From positions 1-30,520 of the forward strand of contig DATLHO010000221.1 in assembly GCA_035539855.1 (NCBI GenBank): a DNA stretch of 30,520 nucleotides. The letters run 5' to 3'. A model generated the notes under the pieces. That model did not search any database and had not been told where the DNA came from. It was given only the letters and a program-made list of their open reading frames with translations. Positions 1 to 8,732 of the stretch are shown here, piece after piece. Each line of letters begins with the position of its first letter. Within the stretch, counting starts at the first letter, position 1. Both the position numbers and the translations under genes were made by a program. Origin of the DNA: DATLHO01 sp035539855 (GTDB lineage Bacteria > Bacteroidota > Ignavibacteria > OLB7).

Positions 1-1
1 C

Positions 2-1138
2 GAGTCGAACGAGATGAACCTCCTGTACATCGACTCGAAGGAGGGCTTCCAGCAGATGCAGACGCTGCTCGCGATCATCGCGCACGAGTTCCAGCATCTG
101 ATCCACTACGGCCGGCATCCGCGCACCGGCGGCGACGACATCGCCCGTGACGTCGCGCTGAACGAGGGGATGAGTGAGGTCGCGAGCATTCTCAACGGCT
201 ACCACTTCCGCTCGAACTCGTCGTACCTCGCGAACACGAACATCAGCATGTTCGACTGGCACTACAGCGAGGCGAACGCGCAGGAGGCCGACTACCAGCG
301 CGCGATGACGTTCGCGCATTACCTGTCGGAGCACTACGGCGAGCGCTTCCTCTACGAGCTCGTCGGCTCCACGCTCGACAACATGCCGCGACTGAGCGAT
401 GCGCTGCGACGGTACGGACTGCCGGAGAGCTATGACTTTCGGGAGGTCCTCAAGGGCTTCGCCGTGGCCAACTATCTGCAGACGAGCAGCAATCCGTCGT
501 TCGGCTACGACTACAAGCTCAAGGGCGGCGCAGCACGGCCGCACAGCACCTCCACCGGCACGGGGTTCCCGGCGACCGGCAGCGCGGTCATCCAGCCGTA
601 CGGCACGTACTACATCCAGTACAGCAATCCCGGCCCGATGCGCTTCCGGTTCAGCGGCTCGAGCGAGATCAAGGCGATGCTCATCGGCATTCGAAGCCTC
701 GACACCGCCGTCGTCGAGCTGCAGCCCGACACCGACTACACGCTCCCGCTGTGGGAGGGCGGCGCCTACGACCGCGTGGTGGTCGCGCTGATCAGCACGG
801 CGGGCGGCGTTCGCGAAGCGAGCTGGACAGCCTCGGCGCTCACCAGCGGCGTCGCCGGCGAGGCCGGCGCGGCGAGCACGATGCGTATCGATGCGGCCCA
901 CGTCGACGCGAACGCCACCGCGACGATCGACTACACGGTCGGATCGAGCGCACCGGTTCGTCTGGACCTCTTCGACGTCCGCGGCGAGCGTGTCCTCACG
1001 ATCGTCGACGGCCAGTCGCGCGCGGCCGGAAGCCATCGCGAGGTGGTCGCGCTCGATGATCTTGCATCCGGCAGCTACGTCGCGCGTCTCGTGCAGAACG
1101 GAGCGGTCGTATCGACGATGATCCTCGTCGCGCGCTGA
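2..1138 (+). CDS. T9SS-secreted HExxH metallopeptidase (M30-like), 5' end missing
   Basis: Probable secreted zinc peptidase; the reading frame is open from the window edge, so the signal peptide and N-terminal third are outside. Seen: the zinc motif HEFQH followed about 25 residues later by NEGMSE, whose glutamates are candidates for the third ligand (pattern of gluzincin-like families such as hyicolysin M30). The last ~80 residues form a type A T9SS sorting domain (a VRLDLFDVRGERV-like strand, then GSYVARL and a basic end). The ATG at position 14 is internal: the next gene, a full-length paralogue, aligns through this point (LLYIDSKEG versus MLYIDSREG). Family assignment is by motif only; substrate unknown. 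It is expected to be exported by Sec, then T9SS, to the surface or medium. Confidence 0.8.
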   Translation, partial: ESNEMNLLYIDSKEGFQQMQTLLAIIAHEFQHLIHYGRHPRTGGDDIARDVALNEGMSEVASILNGYHFRSNSSYLANTNISMFDWHYSEANAQEADYQRAMTFAHYLSEHYGERFLYELVGSTLDNMPRLSDALRRYGLPESYDFREVLKGFAVANYLQTSSNPSFGYDYKLKGGAARPHSTSTGTGFPATGSAVIQPYGTYYIQYSNPGPMRFRFSGSSEIKAMLIGIRSLDTAVVELQPDTDYTLPLWEGGAYDRVVVALISTAGGVREASWTASALTSGVAGEAGAASTMRIDAAHVDANATATIDYTVGSSAPVRLDLFDVRGERVLTIVDGQSRAAGSHREVVALDDLASGSYVARLVQNGAVVSTMILVAR

Positions 1139-1161
1139 GTCGTATCGACATCGGATTCGAT

Positions 1162-1193
1162 GGGAAAGGGGTTCCGAAGGGGGCCCCTTTCCC
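1162..1193 (+). terminator. Hairpin after the first peptidase gene
   Basis: Perfect 10-bp inverted repeat (gggaaagggg at 1162-1171, ccccttt ccc at 1184-1193) with a 12-nt loop, 23 nt after the stop codon. There is no clear T-run after it. Its right arm overlaps the proposed -33 element of the next gene. Confidence 0.6.
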
Positions 1194-1216
1194 GTGTGCA
1201 ATAGCGCCGTAGCTTG
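1187..1216 (+). promoter_or_regulatory. Bacteroidota-like promoter for the second peptidase gene
   Basis: TAGCTTG at 1210-1216 resembles the -7 box TAnnTTTG. A CTTT at 1187-1190 lies 19 nt upstream, where TTTG is expected. The predicted leader is about 90 nt. Shares the form of the better promoter at 23499-23528. Confidence 0.4.
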
Positions 1217-1311
1217 CAACGTCAAGCCGAGACCGTCGCCGGGCCCTACCGGCGCATCGGTCCCCTCGCACCAATGTTCATCCTACCGCGGTCTCGACCG
1301 CTCCGGCATCG

Positions 1312-3003
1312 ATGCTTCCGATTTCTTACCGATTCCTACGGACAGTCATTCTCGCCATAGTGGCCATCGGGCCGCTGCGTGCCCAGCCCTACGCCGCGGT
1401 CGCGCCGCAGATCCCGGACTGCGGCACCATGCGGATGATGGGCGGCTTCGACCGTGCGCGGGCGATCCGCAACACGGCCGAGCGCACGCCGGAGCTCTAC
1501 CGCCAGGCGGTCGCCGAGGCAAAGGCCGATGCGCCGCGGCTGCTCTCGGCCGAGGTCGAGTCGTTCTGGGCTCCGGACTATGTCACCCAGCGGTTCGTAC
1601 GCGTCAACGCGGTGCGCGTGCACATGGGTCGCCTTGCGCGCATCTGGGTCGACGTCCGCGACACGGCGAGGGCAGATCTCAAGGCGAAGCTGCAGATCCT
1701 GATCACGGCGCTCGAGGACTCGACAGCGCCGGGCTCGCGCGACCCGGGAAAGGGGATCATCGACAACGACGTCGAGGTCTTCGGACCCACGCCGACGACC
1801 GTCGGTGACGGCTACCAGGACTTCCTGCTGTTCGACATCAGCGACCAGTCGATTCTCGGGTTCTTCCTCCCGGGCGATCAGGGTAGCGAGGAGTTCAGCA
1901 ACCGGCGCAACATGCTCTACATCGATTCGCGCGAGGGGATGACGCGGACGACGAGCGTGCTCAACACGCTTGCGCACGAGTTCCAGCACCTGATCCATCA
2001 CGGACTGAATCAGAACTCGGATCTGTTCATCAACGAGGGATGCAGCGAGGTCGCGGGCCTGATGTGCGGCTATCCGGATCGCGCGAACACGAGCTATCTG
2101 CGCAACACGAACACGTCCATGCTGGACTTCCCGATGGGTGATCCCACCGGCGCCAACGAGGCGTACGAGCGCGCACTGACGGTCGTGCACTACCTGTACG
2201 AGCAGTTCGGCGACGGCGTGCTCCGCGGGCTGCCGCGCGCCAACGCCTGGGGGATGATCGCGATCGACAGGGCGATCGCGACGGTTGACTCGTCGGCGTC
2301 GTGGCAGACGGTGGGCGGACCCTTTGCGATCGCGAACTGGCTGCAGACGAACAGCGATCCACGGTACTCCTACCGGGTGAAGCTCACGACGAGCTCGCAG
2401 CGGCAGGCGCGGCCGTTGCGCACGTACACCGCGACGTCGTACCGGAGCATCGACTCGGTGTCGCTGAAGCCGTACGGCATCGGCTACATCGTCTACGACA
2501 ATCCCGGCTCGCTCGTGATGAAGTTCGAGGGGCGCTATCGCTATCGGACGATCGCGCTGTGCTACAGCGGCGACAGCGTCGAGGTGATCGACGAGGGACC
2601 GGGAGCGACGCTGTCGCTCGGGACCGGCTTCCCGTACGATCGCGTCGTGCTCGTGCTCGTCGAGCTCAGCAACGCGACCCAGAAGATCAAGTGGGCGATC
2701 AACGAGGCGATCAGCGGCGTCGACGACGAGAGCATCGCCGCGACGACCGGCTTCCGAACGATCTCCCCGAACCCGGCGACGATCACCAGCGAGATCGTCT
2801 TTGCGGCATCGGGCCGCGCTGCCGTCCGCCTGGCGCTGTACGCGCCGACGGGCGAGTTCGTCCGAACGATCGTCGACGGCGAGCGACTGGCCGCTGGCGA
2901 GCACCGCCGCAGCGTCGCGCTGCAGGGGCTGGCCGCCGGCACGTACGTCGTGCGACTCGAGGATGGGCCGCAGGCCGACGCGCGCATCATCGTCGTGCGT
3001 TGA
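1312..3003 (+). CDS. T9SS-secreted HExxH metallopeptidase (M30-like), full length
   Basis: 563-residue probable secreted zinc peptidase, paralogue of the preceding gene. Residues 1-25 are a signal peptide ending near LRAQ. The zinc motif HEFQH is at residues 222-226, with NEGCSE at 241-246. A middle region shared with the paralogue (SVSLKPYGIGYIVYDNPG and following) precedes the C-terminal ~85 residues, a type A T9SS sorting domain beginning near SPNPA and ending with GTYVVRLEDG and a basic tail. The start codon is supported by the signal peptide directly after it. It has its own promoter-like element and a strong hairpin after the stop, so it is probably monocistronic. The M30 assignment rests on motif spacing; another gluzincin-like family is possible. 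Confidence 0.85.
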   Translation: MLPISYRFLRTVILAIVAIGPLRAQPYAAVAPQIPDCGTMRMMGGFDRARAIRNTAERTPELYRQAVAEAKADAPRLLSAEVESFWAPDYVTQRFVRVNAVRVHMGRLARIWVDVRDTARADLKAKLQILITALEDSTAPGSRDPGKGIIDNDVEVFGPTPTTVGDGYQDFLLFDISDQSILGFFLPGDQGSEEFSNRRNMLYIDSREGMTRTTSVLNTLAHEFQHLIHHGLNQNSDLFINEGCSEVAGLMCGYPDRANTSYLRNTNTSMLDFPMGDPTGANEAYERALTVVHYLYEQFGDGVLRGLPRANAWGMIAIDRAIATVDSSASWQTVGGPFAIANWLQTNSDPRYSYRVKLTTSSQRQARPLRTYTATSYRSIDSVSLKPYGIGYIVYDNPGSLVMKFEGRYRYRTIALCYSGDSVEVIDEGPGATLSLGTGFPYDRVVLVLVELSNATQKIKWAINEAISGVDDESIAATTGFRTISPNPATITSEIVFAASGRAAVRLALYAPTGEFVRTIVDGERLAAGEHRRSVALQGLAAGTYVVRLEDGPQADARIIVVR

Positions 3004-3029
3004 CAGGCGCCGGAGCCGGTAGAATCACG

Positions 3030-3059
3030 ACGGGCGCCGCCGAATCGGGCGGCGCCCGT
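3030..3059 (+). terminator. Strong hairpin after second peptidase gene
   Basis: Perfect 12-bp GC-rich stem (acgggcgccgcc, 3030-3041; complement at 3048-3059) with a 6-nt loop, 27 nt after the stop. Followed by a short cgcattt, so the T-tract is weak. Confidence 0.75.
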
Positions 3060-3131
3060 CGCATTTGCGGTCCTGCCGGCCCGTTTCGGCGGTCGCCGCA
3101 TTCCTCCATTCCGCCTTTGCCGCATCTCTTC

Positions 3132-3138
3132 TATCTTC
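3132..3138 (+). promoter_or_regulatory. -7-like box (TATCTTC) upstream of the vWA operon
   Basis: TATCTTC lies 42 nt before the ATG of the vWA gene, the same sequence and nearly the same distance as the box before the ECF sigma gene. The nearest TTTG (3116-3119) is only 12 nt upstream, too close for the usual spacing, so the call is weak. Confidence 0.3.
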
Positions 3139-3180
3139 ACCGGCCTGGCACCCTGCTCCCACTCTCGACGGGCGAATCCT

Positions 3181-5895
3181 ATGCGACGGAACCTCCTCCC
3201 CGCGCTTGCAATCGCATTCGCGAGCATGCTCGTGACGATCGCGAGCGGCACGCTAGCGGCGCAGCCGCTGCTGCTGATGTTCCCCGACACGCCGTGCGAC
3301 TCGCTCAGCTGCTCGTCGATCACGCTCGAGCTGGCTCGGACCGAGCCATCGATCCGAACGCTCTATCGCTTCCGTGACGGCGTCGCGTACCGACTCGACT
3401 CGGCCGCGCTCGGCGCCGACACCATTGCCGCCGGCAATCCGATCGTCGTTCCGATCTGCTTCCGGCCGTCGCGCCGCGGCCAGATCACCGATTCGCTGCT
3501 GGTCGTCGTCCGCACGGGCGCATTGCTCGATACGTTCAGGGTGCGCGTGACGGGCAGGGGGATCGGGCCGGAGCTGGAGCCCGCGCCCTTTGCGGTGAAC
3601 TTCCCCCGCACGAATCCCGGGTCGAGCTCGAGGATGAAGGTGACGCTCAGCAATGTCGGCGAGCTTCCCTACACGTTCGATGCGTCGGCGATCACCATTC
3701 CTCCTCCGTTCCAACTGGCGACTCCGGGTCCGATCGTGATCCCCGCTGGTGGATCGATCGACATCGACATCGACTTTGCTCCAGTCGCCAGCGGCGTCTA
3801 TGCCGAGGAGGCGGACCTGCGCGCCGGCTGCGTGCGGCGGCTGCAGGTGGGCCTCAACGGCGCGACCGAGCTCATCGGCACCGGCGCGGTGCTGCGCATC
3901 AGCAAGTTGCGGTTCAACCCGGTCAATGACGAGGAGACCCCGTGCGCGATCTCGCGCTGCACCGACGTGACGGTCGCCAACGCCGGCAACGCGCCGCTGG
4001 TGATCGACTCGGTCTACTGGGGAATCGACACCGCGGGCTATCGGATCACCAACGTTCCGAGCCTTCCCCTTATAGTGCCGCCGAACAGCTCGACGACATT
4101 CGAGGTCTGCCTCGAGGGTCGCTCGCGCGGCCGCCTGGCCGACACGCTCGTAGTGCGGAGCAACTCGCGCACGTCGATCGCCTTCGGCATGGTGCTCGAC
4201 TTCAGCCAGAGCATGCTCGAGACGATGAACTGCGGCACGGGCTTCACGCCGACGCGCTACCGCCAGGCGATCGAGCAGGCGCAGCGCTTCATCGGCCGCA
4301 CGCTGTTGCACCTGCCGGCCGTCGGCGTGCAGGACCACCTCGCGGTGATGCGCTACTCGTACGACACCGAGATCGAAATGCTCTTCCCGCTGCAGCCGGT
4401 GACCGAGGCCCTCAAGGTCACGGCGCAGGACATCCTGACGCCGCAGCGGCCGTCGATCTGCCGCACGCTGTGCACGTTCACCGGCGCGGCGCTCGCCCGG
4501 ATGATGGATACGCTGACGACCGATCCGCTGCAGAAGCGCGTGATCGTGCTGCTGAGCGACGGCCGAGCCAACGACGACACCATCGCGTTCCCGGATCACA
4601 CGGACGCTGCGCTGGCCGTTCGCGCGCGGTCGCTCGGTATTAGAATCTTCACGATCGGCATCGGCACCTCGGGCGATCCCGCCGCGAGCGCGTACCTGAC
4701 GCGCCTCGCGGTCAACACCGGAGGCCAGGCCTACGACGGGAACGACTGCGGCTCGCTGCAGCAGGCGTTCGAGTCGATCACCGACCTGATCAGCCGCGGC
4801 CAGATCGTGCGCGAGCCCTTTGCGATCCGCGTGACCGCTCCGATGGTGATCTCCAGCGGCGACCTCGCGTTCGACTCCACCTACTATATGACGACGACCT
4901 GCCGGCCGATCACGCTCACGAACGTCGGCGAGGGCGATGTCGTCATCGACAGCATCCAGTTGCGCGACGCGCTCGGGGCGACCACACCGGAGTTCACCTT
5001 CGGCACCGGAACGGGCTTCCCGCTTCGTATCCCGGAGAGCGGACAGGTCGGCATCGACGTCTGCTTCACGCCGAACGGTCTGCGCCAGCGCGGCGGCAGG
5101 ACCTCGTTCACGTTCAACAGCTGCCAGCCGATCGTCGTCGCCTCGCGCCTGTCGGGCGTCGGCTGGGCGCGCGCCGGCATGCGCATCGACGACGAGCGCA
5201 TCGGACTGCCCGGCTCGCTGGCGACGATGCCGGTGTACCTCGACACGTCACTGGCGGAGTACGAGGTATCCTCGATCACCTTCGAGGTGCGCTGGAACAA
5301 GTCGATGCTCGACCTGCGCACGGTGCGACCGCGCGAGGCCGCGGGGACCGGCAGCGTCTCGCTTTCGGCGCCGGTGCGCTTCGAGGGCGGCGACGCCATC
5401 GCGCAGCTCGTCGCGACCGGCAGCTTCCGCGATCCCGTCGGCGCGCTTGCGGAGCTCGAGTTCATGGTGCTCCGCGGTGACTCGCTGGCGTCGGAGGTGA
5501 TGCTGACGGCGCTGAACTTCGAGGACGGCAATCCGAAGCCGCTGATGAAGAATGCCGGGCTCGTCGCGTTCGACAGCACCTGCTTCCGCGACGGCAAGGC
5601 GATCTCGACCCGCGGCTCCGGCGGCGCTCTCCTGCGGCTCGACGCGGCGCCCGTGCCCGCGCGGCGCGGAGATCCGATCGCGCTGACGCTCTCCGCCGCG
5701 GACCCGAGCGTCGTGCGCATCACCGTCTACACGACGGGCGGCGCGCTCGCGGCCGCGACGATCGAGCACGTGCTCGATGCGGGCGACACACGGATCACGA
5801 TTCCGACCGCTGCGCTTCCTGCCGGCGCGTATTTCCTCCGCGTCGAGGACGGTTCCGGCGCCACTCATCTCCGCAGCGTCCTGGTGACTGAATGA
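3181..5895 (+). CDS. Large T9SS cargo with Hydin-like repeats, vWA and cohesin-like domains
   Basis: 904-residue surface protein. In order: signal peptide (1-27, ending near LAAQP); an immunoglobulin-like ASPM/SPD-2/Hydin-type region (about 115-330, with LSNVGELPYTF and VANAGNAPLVI strands typical of choice-of-anchor D proteins); a vWA domain (about 334-535) with the MIDAS motif D340-F-S-Q-S and a later LSDG aspartate near 460; a second Hydin-like unit (about 545-655); a cohesin-like beta domain (about 660-790); and a C-terminal type A T9SS sorting domain (about 820-904) with PAGAYFLRVEDG. The intact MIDAS suggests metal-dependent adhesion to a protein ligand. Its stop overlaps the next gene by ATGA, so it probably heads an operon with two envelope proteins. 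Ligand unknown. Confidence 0.85.
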   Translation: MRRNLLPALAIAFASMLVTIASGTLAAQPLLLMFPDTPCDSLSCSSITLELARTEPSIRTLYRFRDGVAYRLDSAALGADTIAAGNPIVVPICFRPSRRGQITDSLLVVVRTGALLDTFRVRVTGRGIGPELEPAPFAVNFPRTNPGSSSRMKVTLSNVGELPYTFDASAITIPPPFQLATPGPIVIPAGGSIDIDIDFAPVASGVYAEEADLRAGCVRRLQVGLNGATELIGTGAVLRISKLRFNPVNDEETPCAISRCTDVTVANAGNAPLVIDSVYWGIDTAGYRITNVPSLPLIVPPNSSTTFEVCLEGRSRGRLADTLVVRSNSRTSIAFGMVLDFSQSMLETMNCGTGFTPTRYRQAIEQAQRFIGRTLLHLPAVGVQDHLAVMRYSYDTEIEMLFPLQPVTEALKVTAQDILTPQRPSICRTLCTFTGAALARMMDTLTTDPLQKRVIVLLSDGRANDDTIAFPDHTDAALAVRARSLGIRIFTIGIGTSGDPAASAYLTRLAVNTGGQAYDGNDCGSLQQAFESITDLISRGQIVREPFAIRVTAPMVISSGDLAFDSTYYMTTTCRPITLTNVGEGDVVIDSIQLRDALGATTPEFTFGTGTGFPLRIPESGQVGIDVCFTPNGLRQRGGRTSFTFNSCQPIVVASRLSGVGWARAGMRIDDERIGLPGSLATMPVYLDTSLAEYEVSSITFEVRWNKSMLDLRTVRPREAAGTGSVSLSAPVRFEGGDAIAQLVATGSFRDPVGALAELEFMVLRGDSLASEVMLTALNFEDGNPKPLMKNAGLVAFDSTCFRDGKAISTRGSGGALLRLDAAPVPARRGDPIALTLSAADPSVVRITVYTTGGALAAATIEHVLDAGDTRITIPTAALPAGAYFLRVEDGSGATHLRSVLVTE

Positions 5896-6740
5896 TCGAG
5901 CTCCCCTCACCCCGATCGATCGTTGCGCGTGCACTCGGGCGTGCGTTCGTTTCGCTGTCGTTCGTTGTCGCAGCGACCGCTCTCGCAGTGCTGGCTCCGA
6001 CGCCTGCCATGGCCCAGGGCGGCAGCAGCGGCGACAACATCCTGTATCCGCAGCCTGTCCTTCCGATCTACATCGGCCCCGAAGCGGGATACAGCTGGTA
6101 CGACGCCGAGGCGAGCTTCGTCGTCAGTGACGGGAGCCTTGCGTGCGCCGCCTTCGCCAACGGCAGCGGGAGCGGGCCCGCGATTGGCATGCGCTCGCTG
6201 ATCTACCTCACCGAGTGGATTGCCCTGTCGCCCCGCGTGCGCTATGAGCCGCGGATTCTGACCTTCATCGGCCCGCTCGACCCCGAGCCCGCCCGCGACG
6301 ACCGCGATTCGATCGTCATGCTGACCCGCGAGGCCCAGGCCGACGCGACCGTCTCGAGCTTCACGTTCGACGTTCGCCTGGCCATCGATCTCTTCGGAAG
6401 CGGCTTCTACCTCTGCGGCGGACCCGCGTTCAACCTGATGGGCAGTGGATTCTACGATTTCACCGAACGGATCACCGGACCGGCCGGCTTCGTGCACGAT
6501 GAGAACGGCTCGAACGAGGATGTCCTGGCCACCGGACGCAGCTTCGACAGCCAGGAGACGTTCGCGATCGACCTGCGCGCCGGCGCCGGACTCGCGGTCG
6601 CGCTCGGGCGATGGGTCATCAACCCGGAGGGCGGCTACACCTGGCCGATGACGTCGTCGCTGGCACCTCCCGACCTCATGAAGCAGCGCGGATTCTCAGC
6701 GTCGTTCGGACTGCTCTACAACTTCGGGGAGCTTCGTTGA
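5892..6740 (+). CDS. Outer-membrane beta-barrel-like protein
   Basis: 282 residues. A long N-terminal signal peptide (about 1-42, hydrophobic core SLSFVVAATALAVL, cleavage near AMAQ) is followed by alternating amphipathic segments rich in Gly and aromatic residues. The chain ends in GLLYNFGELR, a strand ending like those of porin-type barrels. These features fit an OMP_b-brl-type outer-membrane protein. The ATG overlaps the stop of the vWA gene (ATGA) and its own stop overlaps the next start (TGATG), so the three are probably translated together. By position it could be an outer-membrane partner for the upstream T9SS cargo, as PorP/SprF barrels are elsewhere, but I do not recognise PorP/SprF sequence features. 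Confidence 0.75.
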   Translation: MIELPSPRSIVARALGRAFVSLSFVVAATALAVLAPTPAMAQGGSSGDNILYPQPVLPIYIGPEAGYSWYDAEASFVVSDGSLACAAFANGSGSGPAIGMRSLIYLTEWIALSPRVRYEPRILTFIGPLDPEPARDDRDSIVMLTREAQADATVSSFTFDVRLAIDLFGSGFYLCGGPAFNLMGSGFYDFTERITGPAGFVHDENGSNEDVLATGRSFDSQETFAIDLRAGAGLAVALGRWVINPEGGYTWPMTSSLAPPDLMKQRGFSASFGLLYNFGELR

Positions 6741-8647
6741 TGCTCCCGACGCCAACTCTTCGCGCACGCATGACCCCCCTGTTTCGAACACTCGTCATCG
6801 GATCCCTCGCTTCGGCCGCGCCGCTGATCGGCACGGCACAGCCGGCCGATCCGGTCTTCGCGGTGCGCAGCCTCGAGACCGTCAACTCGACCAGCGACGA
6901 CTACGCGCCGTTCCTGCATCCGGACGGACGGCGGCTGATGCTGACGTCCTCGCGCGGCGGCTCGGCGAATCTCTACGTCTCGCTGCGAGCCGGCGACGAC
7001 TGGTCGGTGCCAACGTACCTGCAGCTCAAAGGTGTCAACTCCGTCGTCGACGACGGAGCGCTCTCCGGCCCGTTCCCGGCGGTCGCGCAGCTCTATCCGC
7101 TCGACGCCGAGCTGTCGCGCGCGCTCGACGCGCCGCCGCTTGCGCTGATGACGAGCGGCCGGCGCTCCGACGGCGAGGGCGACGCCGACATCTACCTGAT
7201 CCGTGTCGGCCACGACGGCGTGCTGCTGGCGGAGCCGACGCCGCTCGAGGAGATCAATACGAGCGGCTGGGACTCGCAGCCGTCGATCGCTCCCGATGGA
7301 CGCTTCATCATCTTCACGTCCATCCGCTCCGAAGGTGAAGGCGGCATGGACCTGTTCATCTCGATGCGCGAGCCGGACGGGGGCTACGGCGAGGGGCGAT
7401 CGCTCGGCGCGCCCGTCAACACCGGCGGCGAGGAGCTCTCGCCGCACATCGCGCCGGACGGGCGCACGCTGTTCTTCTCGAGTACCGGGCACGATGGCTT
7501 CGGCGGCGCGGATTTCTTTCGGACACGACTGCGCGACGACGGCACGTGGGAGCCTCCGGTGAACCTCGGTCCGGCGATCAACACATCGGCGAACGAGGTG
7601 TTCTTCTACGGCGCCGGGCGCGAGCGATGCGTCTTCGCGAGCGACCGTGACGACGGCATGGGCGGACTCGATCTTTACGAGGGAACGCCCAACATCTTCG
7701 CTCCCGGCTTCTCGACCGTCCGCTGGCAGCTCCGCGACACGACGACGCGCCGCGGCATCGGCGGCCGCATGCGGATCGTCGAGACCTCGCGCGGCGGCGT
7801 CATCGCAGAGACGACCATCGATCCGGAGGTGGGTGTTGAAGTGCCGATGCTCGCCGGGTTCGACTACCGCGTCGAGCTCTTTCCGGAAGGCTTTGCCGAC
7901 ACGACGCTCATCGTCGACGATCTGGTCGCCGATCGATCGATCGACCGTCGCGTGACGTTCGCGAGCGCACCGCCGCCTCCGCCTCCGCCTCCGCCCGAGC
8001 CGCCGCCGCCACCGCGTGACTTTCGCCTGGTCGGCATCAGCGTTCCGCTGTTCGTGAGCGGCTACTACCGCCTGAACATGCCCGAGCTTCTCGAGGATCT
8101 GCGCACGCGGCAGGCGGGTGGGGATCTCAAAGGGGAGACGTACATCACGAACGTCGCGACCGACCGGCGCGCCTACGAGCAGTACCGGGCGATGGCCGAG
8201 CGCGTGCACACGACCGTCGACGAATTCATCACGCGCGCGATCAACGAGGACTTTCCCGTCTTCAGCGAGCGACGCGCCGACGGCGAATCGCTGGAGATCA
8301 TCGTCTCCGGCTACGCCGATCCTCGGCCGATCATCGGCACCTACGACGAGACAGCGGTGAGCTTCCTCGATACCGACGGCCGCAGCCACACGGTGTCGCC
8401 GGGCGATTCGCTCGACAACCTGAAGCTCGCTGGCCTGCGCGCGCACTACGCGCAGCAGTATCTCGAGGCGCGCTTCCGCTCCGCGGCCGCGACCGGCCAT
8501 CGCGAGTACCTCGAGCTGTTCGACCGCGGACTCATTCGCTGGCGCGTCGTCAGCGGCAACGTCGACGAGATCACCGGCGGGAACAACCTCGCGGAGAAGC
8601 GGCGGATCCGCGTCGAGTTCAAGAGAGTGAAGCGGGCGGAGCGCTAA
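6740..8647 (+). CDS. PD40-repeat protein with diverged OmpA-like C-terminus
   Basis: 635 residues, periplasmic or outer-membrane associated. A signal peptide follows either the ATG at 6740 or the one at 6770 (hydrophobic LFRTLVIGSLASAAPLIGTAQ); 6740 is chosen because it overlaps the preceding stop. Four PD40/WD40-like blades are visible (motifs such as APDGRFIIFTS and APDGRTLFFSS). A short beta region follows, then a proline tract (residues 411-425) and a C-terminal domain resembling OmpA: SGYADP with D527 and LRA with R567 match the peptidoglycan-contact Asp and Arg of OmpA-like domains, and AEKRRIRVEF matches their end. An insertion separates these elements. Likely couples the vWA/barrel pair to the cell wall (inference). 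A second, canonical paralogue lies at 26.8-28.4 kb. Confidence 0.8.
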   Translation: MLPTPTLRARMTPLFRTLVIGSLASAAPLIGTAQPADPVFAVRSLETVNSTSDDYAPFLHPDGRRLMLTSSRGGSANLYVSLRAGDDWSVPTYLQLKGVNSVVDDGALSGPFPAVAQLYPLDAELSRALDAPPLALMTSGRRSDGEGDADIYLIRVGHDGVLLAEPTPLEEINTSGWDSQPSIAPDGRFIIFTSIRSEGEGGMDLFISMREPDGGYGEGRSLGAPVNTGGEELSPHIAPDGRTLFFSSTGHDGFGGADFFRTRLRDDGTWEPPVNLGPAINTSANEVFFYGAGRERCVFASDRDDGMGGLDLYEGTPNIFAPGFSTVRWQLRDTTTRRGIGGRMRIVETSRGGVIAETTIDPEVGVEVPMLAGFDYRVELFPEGFADTTLIVDDLVADRSIDRRVTFASAPPPPPPPPPEPPPPPRDFRLVGISVPLFVSGYYRLNMPELLEDLRTRQAGGDLKGETYITNVATDRRAYEQYRAMAERVHTTVDEFITRAINEDFPVFSERRADGESLEIIVSGYADPRPIIGTYDETAVSFLDTDGRSHTVSPGDSLDNLKLAGLRAHYAQQYLEARFRSAAATGHREYLELFDRGLIRWRVVSGNVDEITGGNNLAEKRRIRVEFKRVKRAER

Positions 8648-8674
8648 CCTCCTCTCGAGGGTCGCAAAATGAAC

Positions 8675-8714
8675 CGGGGCCAGGAACGCGAATCACTCCG
8701 CACTCCTGGCCCCG
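8675..8714. terminator. Bidirectional hairpin between convergent operons
   Basis: Perfect 11-bp stem (cggggccagga, 8675-8685; complement 8704-8714) with an 18-nt loop, between the PD40 gene (+) and the aminopeptidase gene (-). Short T-rich stretches follow on both strands. Confidence 0.75.
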
Positions 8715-8732
8715 TTGTCGTTGCGCGCCAGA

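Noticed and set aside
1336..8500. Very long minus-strand open frames (over 400 codons) across the surface-protein genes
   Set aside because: They are rich in Arg, Asp and Ala with no motifs, mirror the codon bias of the plus-strand genes, and lack promoters; shadows of high-GC coding sequence.
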